In this document: piece by piece, positions 4,603 to 10,954 of the stretch
Layout: each line of letters begins with the position of its first letter
Numbering within the stretch: the stretch's first letter is position 1
Assembly: GCA_020056125.1 (NCBI GenBank)
Contig: JAGVIJ010000046.1
Location: forward strand, 1 to 10,954
DNA: 10,954 bases
Origin: a bacterium
Lineage (GTDB): Bacteria > Patescibacteriota > Patescibacteriia > 2-12-FULL-60-25
Direction: 5' to 3'
Notes under the pieces: model-generated
The model's input: only the letters and a program-made list of their open reading frames with translations
Told to the model about the DNA's origin: nothing
The model's database searches: none
Program-made: the position numbers and the translations under genes

Positions 4603-7600
4603 ATGAAAAAATGGTCAAAAATTTTTAGGAAAACGCTAGTAGCCCTACTGGTTATCTCCTTTTTTTACTCGCCATTTTCTATTCTCCGAATTCCCGCGGC
4701 CTCTGCGGCCAATAATAATGGCATGGTGATTTATGGCGATGCGGCTACCGCCATCCCCAAATACCGCACCTGGGATGGGACGAATTTTAGCGGCATTGGC
4801 AGCGCTCAAACCACAGTTGCTTCTGTTCAGTATGTGGTAACCAAAGAAGCGCCAGGTCGGAATGAAAAAATTCTAGGCACCATGGCCTCTACCGGCGCCA
4901 TTCATTTTCAAGTTTGGAACGGTTCGACCTGGGGCAACCTCATCAACCCCGGCGCTGTCGGCGCAACCAATGACGCTGAACGCGGTTTTGATATTGCGTA
5001 CGAACAAATATCAAGCCATGCGCTGATTGTTTATGAAAAAAACACCACGTCAGATACGAACGTCTATTATCAAGTTTGGGATGGCGCAAGTTGGGGAGGA
5101 GAACAGACGCTCACTTATTCCAGCGGAGTCAATGGCAATATCTTATGGGTTAAGCTGGAAGTTAAGCCGTTCACTGATGAAGTGATGCTGGTAACCGAGG
5201 ATTCAAACTCCGATATTCGCGGCATTGTTTGGGACGGTTCCAGCTGGGTCAACGAGCAGTTGCTGACTGACACCGCCTCCATCGCCACCTCTGATCCTTT
5301 TGATGCGGCGTATGAGAATTCTTCTGGCGATGCCTTGGTCATGTATGGCACGGGCACGGCGCTGGATTTTTGGACCTATGCCGACGGGGTCTGGACCGAT
5401 GGCACTGGCGGAGGCGCAGTATGTACAGAAACCGGCACTGGCAACGCCTGCATCACAACCGCCGCCGCTGTCCATCAGGTAAAACTTTCTCCGGGCAGAA
5501 ACAATGACTACATTGCCATGATTTTGATGGATGCCGGCGCTGATGTCTCGGCTCAAATATGGAATGGTATGACATGGCTGGGCATTCCTTCAGCCCAGGC
5601 GACCTGGGATGAGACGGCGGCTGAATTACCCTCTCTGACTATCCGCTCACGAACCGTAGAATCAGCTTTTGAAACGGCGGGCAATCGTTTTATGTTTGCC
5701 TTTGCTGACGCTAATGCGCTACTTGTTGATTATTTTTTCTATGATTTGGACACCGGGCTATGGTACACGGGGAATGGAGTAACTCAAATAACGGACATTA
5801 ATACCATTACCACCCAAACACCAACCTGGACTGATGATGTGGAAACCATCCGTCTCGATGCCAACCCTGACGATAATTCCCAAATCATGATCACCGGCAT
5901 TGATCTGTTAAACATCGTCCGCACCTTTTTATGGAACGGTTCTGCTTGGACGACCCCCACCCAAAGCAGCCACGGAACCACAGGCATTGATTATATGGAC
6001 GGGGCTTGCTTCACATGGGATTTCAGTAACACTTCCCCCAATACCCCTTCTAACAGTACGCCGTCCAATGGCGCCGCTAACCAATTATTAACGCCCGCTC
6101 TTTCCGCATCAGCTTTTTCCGATCCAGATGGCAATTCGCACGCCGCCTCACAGTGGCAAGTGGATAACAACTCTGATTTTTCATCACCGGAGTTTGATTC
6201 TGGAGAGGATGCAGCCAACAAAACCAGCATCACCGTATCCCCTGCAATCTCTCTTAACACCACCTATTATTGGCGCGTCCGCTACAAAGACAACTCCGGC
6301 AAACCGGGCGCATGGAGCGCCTATTCAACCTACACCTCATTTACGACCACGCAAAAACCCGCTACCCCGACCAATACTTCTCCGGAAGATAGTGCTAATA
6401 TTTCTGACTCGACTCCAACCTTAGAATCTTCTGCATTTTCCGATCCGAATGGCGATTCCCATGCCGCGTCTCAATGGCAAGTAACAACCGTTTCAGGCGA
6501 CTATGGCTCGCCCATCTTTGATTCCGGAGAAGATACAACCAATAAAACCAGCATCACAGTTTCACCGGCGCTGGCTTTTGGTGATACATACTATTGGCAC
6601 GTGAGGCACAAAGATAACAAAGGCGCTTGGAGCGACTATTCCGCTCAAACCTCCTTTAATCTTTTGAATACTCCGCCGGATACGCCGACCAACACCACTC
6701 CAAGCAATGGCGCAACAAATCAACTGCTAACGCCTACATTGGTGGCCTCGGCTTTTAATGATTCTAACCCTGGTCAAACTCATACCGCGTCTCAATGGCA
6801 AGTAACAACCGTTTCAGGCGACTATGGCTCGCCCATCTTTGATTCCGGAGAAGATACAACCAATAAAACCAGCATGGTCGTTTCACCCGCGCTATCCGAG
6901 GGGACGATTTTTTACTGGCATGTCAGATACAAAGACAATTCCGGAGTCTCCAACTCATGGAGTTCTTATTCAACCGAGTTTTCTTTTACCACCGGGTTAA
7001 AACCAAATACTCCCACCAATAGCGCACCCATAAATGGCGCGACCAACCAATTACTCCTGCCAGAGCTGACTTCCTCTGCTTTTTCCGATCCAAACATCGG
7101 AGATAATCACGCCGCCTCCCAATGGCAAATCACCACCACTCCCGGAAATTATGGCTCGCCCATCTTTGATTCCGGAGAAGACGCTACGCATAAAGTCAGT
7201 ATTACGGTTTCACCGGCGCTGATCAAAAACACCACATACTACTGGCACGTCAGGCACAAGGATGATTCACCCGCTTCTCTTTGGAGCAGTTATTCTTCAG
7301 AAACCAGCTTTACCACAACCCAAGGTCCAACTACTCCATCCAATGCCTCTCCGGGAAATGGCACTGACGTGAATACACGAACTCCGACGTTAGAATCTTC
7401 TGCTTTCTCCGATCCCCAAGGTAATTCCCACGCTGCCTCCCAATGGCAAGTAACAACCGTTTCAGGCGACTACGGCTCGCCGGTGTTTGATTCCGGAGAA
7501 GATACAACCAATAAAACCAGCGCCATAGTTTCACCGGCGTTGGCTTTTGATGATACATATTATTGGCATGTGCGCCATAAAAATGATAAAGGGGCTTGGA

Positions 7601-9963
7601 GCAGTTACTCGACGGAAACATCTTTTAATACTGTAAATACTCCGCCGGCAACGCCAACCAATATAGTGCCGACAGACGGCGCTTCACTTTTTATCTTCCC
7701 CACGCTGGTCAGTAGCGCTTTTTCAGACCCAAATGGAGATGGCCATGCCGCTGCTCAATGGCAGGTTACCGATGTTTCCGGGAATTACAGTTCTCCGGAA
7801 TGGGACTCGGGGGAAGATACGTCAAACCTCGTGAGTGTAAAAGTACCCTCAACATTAGCGCGCGACAAGGTTTATTATTGGCATGTGCGCCATAAAGACA
7901 ATTCCGGCACTTCAACTCCTTGGAGTAATTATTCGACAGAAACATCATTTATTTTAAGTGAAGCGGCTATTGATATTAAACTCGGCGGCCAAGGATCATA
8001 TTCCCCCGGTGATTCCATTGAACTTACAGCTCAACTGCAGGATGGGGCTACAAACGCCACAATTAATGACGCAACCTTGTCGCTGAATATTTACAATCCA
8101 TCCAAAACCAAGGTCATAACTTCGGCTTCCATGCCCCACCTCTCCGGTTCCAATGGTTTATATACCTACACCTATATCGCTCCTGACACACTTGGAAGTT
8201 ATATTTTTGACATTTCAGCCGTGGCATCTTCAACTTTTACAGCTACTCCTCAACGCCGAGGCTACAACGCCAGCGCTTTTTCCATTGCCGGCGCCGGCGG
8301 AGGATCAGATGTGTCCAATCTGGAACACGCCTTGATCGCTTTCACGGGTACAGCTGACTCCGGCACCACCCTTACGCTTGTGGATAACGCCCTGACGCAG
8401 GCTGACGATTTTTGGAATGGCATGACGCTCATCATCACCGGTGGAACAAATGCCGGAGAGATACGGCAAATAACTGATTTTGATGCGAACACTGATACGA
8501 TCACTGTCCATACTGCATTTTCTTCGACTGTAGATGGAACATCAACCTATCTCATTCGCCGCGATATCAACTGGGCAGAACGAGTGTGGAATTATACTGC
8601 GCGAACCCTGACTTCTTTTGGCACGCTGGTGGCGGATATTTGGTCTTACTCTACCCGCACCCTTACGTCGTTCGGCTCCCTAGCCGTTGATATTTGGAAT
8701 GATGCTTTTGCATCCACCAGAAGATTGACGGATAAAACCTTGACCGGCGGAGGCGAACTGGCCACGGAAGGTTACATCGATCAAGCGACCTCAACTGTTA
8801 TTGCCGAAATAAACGAAAATCAGGCGGCTGAAGTCTGGAACACCCTGTCCAGCGCCCTAACGCTAGAAAACAGCATCGGCAAACAATTAGCGAGCAATGT
8901 GGATGTGGCGGTATCGACGAGAGCCGCAATAGAACCACAACAAGCCCAATGGACAGTATATTTATCTGATTTTGAAGAAATCCCGGTTGGCCATACCTAT
9001 AGAACAAAACTCTGGATTTTAAATTATGCGAGCATCCCCACTGATGCCGCATTCACACCGACCGTTACTCTCTATGACGCTGAACGGAATATTGTTGCGG
9101 AAGGCGTCTCCATGACCAAAATAAGTACGGGGATCTATGAATATACATATAGCGTAGCCGGAGGAGCGACCCAGGGCGTCTGGGAAACCGTGGCCAACGC
9201 AGTAGTGGAAGTTGGAAAGACAATCCAGCGGAATGATTATTGGGAAGTCGCGGGGTCACCGGCGCAAGTTCGTATCAATAGTATCACCGATAATATCGTG
9301 CCCGGCATTATTGCTGACGTCACCTTGAGCAATGAGGGATCTGTGGGTTATGAATATCAGTACGAATGGTGCGTTGTGGCTTCAGAGAATAATGCCTGCG
9401 GCGGCGGAGACGATGTATCCTATTCTTCGGCCGCAAAATATATACAAGCCGGCCAGGATTTTAATACGGCTTTGAGCGCCACGGTCTCTGCTGTCGGCGC
9501 ATATTGGTTTAAAGTGGCCATTTATTACGGCACGGAAAAATCCGGCGCTTCACAAACATTTACCGCGACAACAGCAGTCGTTACCCCGCCAACCCCGCCA
9601 GGCGGAGGCGGCGGGGGCGGAGGCGGAGCTGCTGCTCCGGCGGCACAACCTGCAACAACCACTCCATCCACAAGTTTAGTGCCCGGCGAACCGGCTTTTT
9701 GCACGACCTTCGCAACCTTGTGCGAAACGGTAAATGCGATTCTCGGCCGAGTGACGGGCATAGAGACAAAAGTCGTAAAATTCTCGGCCGACATCGCCGC
9801 TTTGGAAAATAAAATTTCCACTTTGGAGAAAAAAATAACCGCTCTCCCTGCACCGGCGCCAACCATCATAAAAGGGCCAACGATTATCCGGCAAGTCACA
9901 CCCACCCCGCCCGCCGCACCAAAACCTAGAGCCAAAATCTTTTTAGAAACCATCACCCCCTAA
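4603..9963 (+). CDS. Giant secreted mosaic surface protein (propeller-like repeats, six FnIII-like domains, Ig-like and phage-tail-like modules, coiled-coil tail)
   Basis: This 1786-residue protein starts at ATG 4603, just before a standard signal peptide (basic MKKWSKIFRK, hydrophobic core, cleavage expected after ASA at 33-35). An ATG 51 bases earlier is in frame but overlaps the previous gene and would bury the signal. Residues 37-474 hold about eight W-(D/N)-G-x-x-W-like repeats, suggesting a beta-propeller. Residues 479-1119 are six FnIII-like domains of about 107 residues. Then come an Ig-like domain (1120-1225), a module at 1245-1320 with three 18-residue repeats at 1329-1382 and a phage-tail-like segment at 1407-1445, and two more beta-sandwiches (1449-1550, 1551-1660). 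The tail has nine Gly (1667-1675), Cys1700/Cys1707, a coiled coil (about 1710-1752) and a Pro-rich end. No sortase motif or C-terminal membrane helix is seen. A role as adhesin or appendage is inferred. Confidence 0.93.
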   Translation: MKKWSKIFRKTLVALLVISFFYSPFSILRIPAASAANNNGMVIYGDAATAIPKYRTWDGTNFSGIGSAQTTVASVQYVVTKEAPGRNEKILGTMASTGAIHFQVWNGSTWGNLINPGAVGATNDAERGFDIAYEQISSHALIVYEKNTTSDTNVYYQVWDGASWGGEQTLTYSSGVNGNILWVKLEVKPFTDEVMLVTEDSNSDIRGIVWDGSSWVNEQLLTDTASIATSDPFDAAYENSSGDALVMYGTGTALDFWTYADGVWTDGTGGGAVCTETGTGNACITTAAAVHQVKLSPGRNNDYIAMILMDAGADVSAQIWNGMTWLGIPSAQATWDETAAELPSLTIRSRTVESAFETAGNRFMFAFADANALLVDYFFYDLDTGLWYTGNGVTQITDINTITTQTPTWTDDVETIRLDANPDDNSQIMITGIDLLNIVRTFLWNGSAWTTPTQSSHGTTGIDYMDGACFTWDFSNTSPNTPSNSTPSNGAANQLLTPALSASAFSDPDGNSHAASQWQVDNNSDFSSPEFDSGEDAANKTSITVSPAISLNTTYYWRVRYKDNSGKPGAWSAYSTYTSFTTTQKPATPTNTSPEDSANISDSTPTLESSAFSDPNGDSHAASQWQVTTVSGDYGSPIFDSGEDTTNKTSITVSPALAFGDTYYWHVRHKDNKGAWSDYSAQTSFNLLNTPPDTPTNTTPSNGATNQLLTPTLVASAFNDSNPGQTHTASQWQVTTVSGDYGSPIFDSGEDTTNKTSMVVSPALSEGTIFYWHVRYKDNSGVSNSWSSYSTEFSFTTGLKPNTPTNSAPINGATNQLLLPELTSSAFSDPNIGDNHAASQWQITTTPGNYGSPIFDSGEDATHKVSITVSPALIKNTTYYWHVRHKDDSPASLWSSYSSETSFTTTQGPTTPSNASPGNGTDVNTRTPTLESSAFSDPQGNSHAASQWQVTTVSGDYGSPVFDSGEDTTNKTSAIVSPALAFDDTYYWHVRHKNDKGAWSSYSTETSFNTVNTPPATPTNIVPTDGASLFIFPTLVSSAFSDPNGDGHAAAQWQVTDVSGNYSSPEWDSGEDTSNLVSVKVPSTLARDKVYYWHVRHKDNSGTSTPWSNYSTETSFILSEAAIDIKLGGQGSYSPGDSIELTAQLQDGATNATINDATLSLNIYNPSKTKVITSASMPHLSGSNGLYTYTYIAPDTLGSYIFDISAVASSTFTATPQRRGYNASAFSIAGAGGGSDVSNLEHALIAFTGTADSGTTLTLVDNALTQADDFWNGMTLIITGGTNAGEIRQITDFDANTDTITVHTAFSSTVDGTSTYLIRRDINWAERVWNYTARTLTSFGTLVADIWSYSTRTLTSFGSLAVDIWNDAFASTRRLTDKTLTGGGELATEGYIDQATSTVIAEINENQAAEVWNTLSSALTLENSIGKQLASNVDVAVSTRAAIEPQQAQWTVYLSDFEEIPVGHTYRTKLWILNYASIPTDAAFTPTVTLYDAERNIVAEGVSMTKISTGIYEYTYSVAGGATQGVWETVANAVVEVGKTIQRNDYWEVAGSPAQVRINSITDNIVPGIIADVTLSNEGSVGYEYQYEWCVVASENNACGGGDDVSYSSAAKYIQAGQDFNTALSATVSAVGAYWFKVAIYYGTEKSGASQTFTATTAVVTPPTPPGGGGGGGGGAAAPAAQPATTTPSTSLVPGEPAFCTTFATLCETVNAILGRVTGIETKVVKFSADIAALENKISTLEKKITALPAPAPTIIKGPTIIRQVTPTPPAAPKPRAKIFLETITP
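4711..6024 (+). repeat. Propeller-like W-(D/N)-G repeat region in the giant protein
   Basis: Diverged repeats, mostly about 50-60 residues apart, carry WDGTNF, WNGSTW, WDGASW, WDGSSW, YADGVW, WNGMTW, DTGLW and WNGSAW. Each follows a beta-strand-like stretch such as IHFQV or DVSAQI. Eight copies suit a seven- or eight-bladed propeller of the kind used in lectins and sialidase-like proteins. No catalytic motif is recognisable, so carbohydrate binding is a guess. Confidence 0.65.
6037..7959 (+). repeat. Six tandem fibronectin-III-like domains with a three-domain higher-order period
   Basis: Each copy runs from a TPTN/TPSN linker through SAFSDP, HAASQWQV, FDSGED, a VSPAL strand, YYWHVRHKDN and WSxYSxxTSF, about 107 residues per domain. 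Copies 2 and 5 are the closest full-length pair (both with TPTLESSAFSDP and SFN before an NTPP linker), 969 bases apart. Copies 1 and 4 share the TTTQ ending. This suggests a three-domain unit was duplicated. Confidence 0.85.
6464..6875 (+). repeat. Pair of identical 91-base blocks in FnIII copies 2 and 3
   Basis: Bases 6464-6554 and 6785-6875 are identical, 321 bases (one domain) apart, while the flanks on both sides differ strongly. Copy 5 has a close relative of the block at about 7433-7523 with a few substitutions. This is the footprint expected of recent gene conversion or slipped recombination. Confidence 0.9.
8587..8748 (+). repeat. Three 18-residue W-x-Y-x-x-R-T-L-T repeats
   Basis: Trp1329, Trp1347 and Trp1365 begin units of exactly 18 residues: VWNYTARTLTSFGTLVAD, IWSYSTRTLTSFGSLAVD, then a diverged IWNDAFASTRRLTD. 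Similar WxYxTRTLT units are, from memory, seen in phage tail and large surface proteins. An exact 18-residue period suits a fibrous repeat. Confidence 0.8.
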
Positions 9964-9966
9964 TAT

Positions 9967-10767
9967 ATGAACCGCCAAAAATTTAAAATCCTAGCCACCG
10001 CAAAGTCGCTCCAAAACAAAGTGCTCGAATTTAAAGCTACTCTCAACGCGTTATTTATTAAATACATTTTGTGTTCCGCGCTGATAATTATATTTTCTAC
10101 GCTGATTGCGGCCGGCGGCTTGAATTTTATTCATCAAGAGATCCAACGGCGCTATGAAACAAAGTTGGTTGAGACCGTCACAGTCCTTGAACAATTGCGC
10201 CAAGAAATCGAACGCAGCGCTTACGACAAAGTGAGAGTTTCTGATGCAACCAATATCCTACTCGCCTTGCAAAACTGGAATTTCGACACCTGGGATCTCC
10301 CCGTGTATTTAGGCAGTTTGAAAGAAGCGGGCTTTATGCCCGCAGGAAATATTCTAGACCCTGAATTCAATCGGCCGTATTTTTATCAACGTAGATCTGC
10401 TCAAGACTACCTTTTATGCATTTATCTCGCAACGGGTATTTGGGGAACAAATACGTCGGACTGTCCCACTAAAAAAAAGTTCCTCGAACAAACGGCTACA
10501 AGTTCAAAACCTTTACCTCCTCCTGCGCCTACCCCGACCATTCAAGTTAAGACCATAACCATTGCCAATACAGAGACGGGCTGGTTACGGGTTAGAGACG
10601 CCCCTGCCCTGAATTCCCTTATTTTAACCCGCCTTGATGCAGGCGGAAGATACGAAGTACTCGAAGAAAATGAAGAGTGGGTTAAAATCAAACTCGCCGA
10701 GCCGGTTACAGTCGAAAAGGTTGAATACGGTTCCGGCTGGGTTGCTAAACGGTATACAAAGGAATAA
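9967..10767 (+). CDS. Membrane-anchored protein with pilin-like middle and C-terminal SH3b domain
   Basis: The 266 residues start three bases after the giant gene's stop. A basic N-terminus is followed by one membrane helix (about 30-52), then a charged coiled coil (about 55-90). Residues 90-166 resemble the head of type IV pilins or pseudopilins: R-x-x-D-A-x-x-I-L-x-A-L, a spaced Asp/Pro, MP, DP, then PYFYQ and DYLLCIYL, with Cys151 and Cys166 able to form a C-terminal disulfide loop. No prepilin peptidase site is visible. After a Pro-rich linker (about 181-190), residues 198-262 form a bacterial SH3 domain (GWLRVRDAPALNS through GWVAKRYTKE), a fold that often binds peptidoglycan. It probably tethers or assembles the giant protein at the envelope; that role is inferred. 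A peptidase is not encoded within it. Confidence 0.85.
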   Translation: MNRQKFKILATAKSLQNKVLEFKATLNALFIKYILCSALIIIFSTLIAAGGLNFIHQEIQRRYETKLVETVTVLEQLRQEIERSAYDKVRVSDATNILLALQNWNFDTWDLPVYLGSLKEAGFMPAGNILDPEFNRPYFYQRRSAQDYLLCIYLATGIWGTNTSDCPTKKKFLEQTATSSKPLPPPAPTPTIQVKTITIANTETGWLRVRDAPALNSLILTRLDAGGRYEVLEENEEWVKIKLAEPVTVEKVEYGSGWVAKRYTKE

Positions 10768-10776
10768 TTTGAGGCA

Positions 10777-10914
10777 AGCGGGTCGATTAAGTTACTATCA
10801 CTTTACGTATTTCTGCGGTCTCAAGGCGAGGCACCGCTCTATGTAAAGCCGCCGAGGATGACTCAAAATAATACCCGCTACATTTGCATGGCTCTGTCCG
10901 TGCCGCAGAATGTA
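10777..10914 (+). ncRNA. Candidate structured RNA or 3' UTR element after the surface operon
   Basis: Stem A is AGCGGGT/ACCCGCT (10777-10783 with 10873-10879). It encloses CTTTACGTA/TATGTAAAG (10801-10809 with 10840-10848, one G-U pair), GCGGT/ACCGC (10815-10819 with 10833-10837) and CTC/GAG. Directly after it, hairpin B pairs TACATTTGC + GGC with GCC + GCA + AATGTA (10879-10892 with 10902-10914), and T-rich sequence follows at 10915-10926. A competing eight-base pairing also exists, TTCTGCGG (10811-10818) with CCGCAGAA (10903-10910). No known RNA family is recognised and the strand is not certain; the element could simply be the operon terminator region. Confidence 0.35.
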
Positions 10915-10954
10915 ATAACTATTTTTCATACAAGATTCTGAAAAGAATAACATC

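Noticed and set aside
6037..7959. Regular DNA repeats that could suggest a CRISPR-like or satellite array
   Set aside because: The repeats are in-frame protein domains of about 321 bases with coding constraint, and there are no spacers.
9525..9956. Minus-strand open frame opposite the Gly/Pro-rich tail of the giant gene
   Set aside because: It is produced by the low-complexity GGC/CCG repeats of the sense strand and has no independent signals.
10858..10941. A 27-codon frame starting at ATG 10858
   Set aside because: It has no properly spaced ribosome binding site and its bases are used by the stem-loop array; too short to support as a gene.
3220..10948. A 14-base match, ATTCTTTTCAGAAT at 3220-3233 and its reverse complement at 10935-10948, as possible ends of a mobile element around the surface operon
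   Set aside because: The match is short, itself a simple hairpin, and the flanks do not match; no transposase or target duplication accompanies it.

Overview
The window looks like a piece of a small-genome bacterium of the Candidate Phyla Radiation (Patescibacteria). The signs are a DUF5652-type two-helix protein, a small glycine-tailed zinc-ribbon protein, mostly weak or absent Shine-Dalgarno sites, tight spacing of short hypothetical membrane proteins, and an operon for a giant modular surface protein. This placement is an inference from gene style; no rRNA, tRNA or ribosomal protein gene is present to fix it.

Layout. On the minus strand (1-1228) a single-cluster ferredoxin gene is followed after one base by a FAD/NAD(P)H oxidoreductase gene that runs off the left edge: a two-gene electron-transfer operon. 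A four-helix membrane protein (1343-1768, minus) comes next, with its own extended -10 promoter, a strong ribosome binding site and an intrinsic terminator. A palindromic, nested repeat (about 1849-1985) separates it from the DUF5652 gene (2022-2225, plus), which may be transcribed as a leaderless mRNA. A strong terminator pair (2240-2303) lies between this gene and the convergent zinc-ribbon gene (2320-2550, minus), whose leader (about 2560-2685) can form several hairpins.

From 2805 onward everything points right. A clear sigma70-type promoter drives a 56-residue protein resembling phage Mu Com (2904-3074). After a weak terminator comes a two-helix membrane protein (3261-3473). Then follows a four-gene block, 3571-10767, with gaps of only 16, 26 and 3 bases: a secreted 194-residue protein, a membrane-anchored 134-residue protein, a 1786-residue secreted mosaic protein, and a membrane-anchored protein with a pilin-like middle and a C-terminal SH3b domain.

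The mosaic protein has a signal peptide, a probable beta-propeller built from W-(D/N)-G-x-x-W repeats, six fibronectin-III-like domains, Ig-like domains, a segment resembling phage tail-fibre modules, and a proline/glycine-rich coiled-coil tail. The block is best read as a cell-surface adhesin or appendage system: the large protein reaches outward, and the small anchored partners, one with a putative wall-binding SH3b, may tether it. The last 180 bases hold no credible gene but contain a well-paired, nested stem-loop array that may be a 3' UTR structure or a small RNA.
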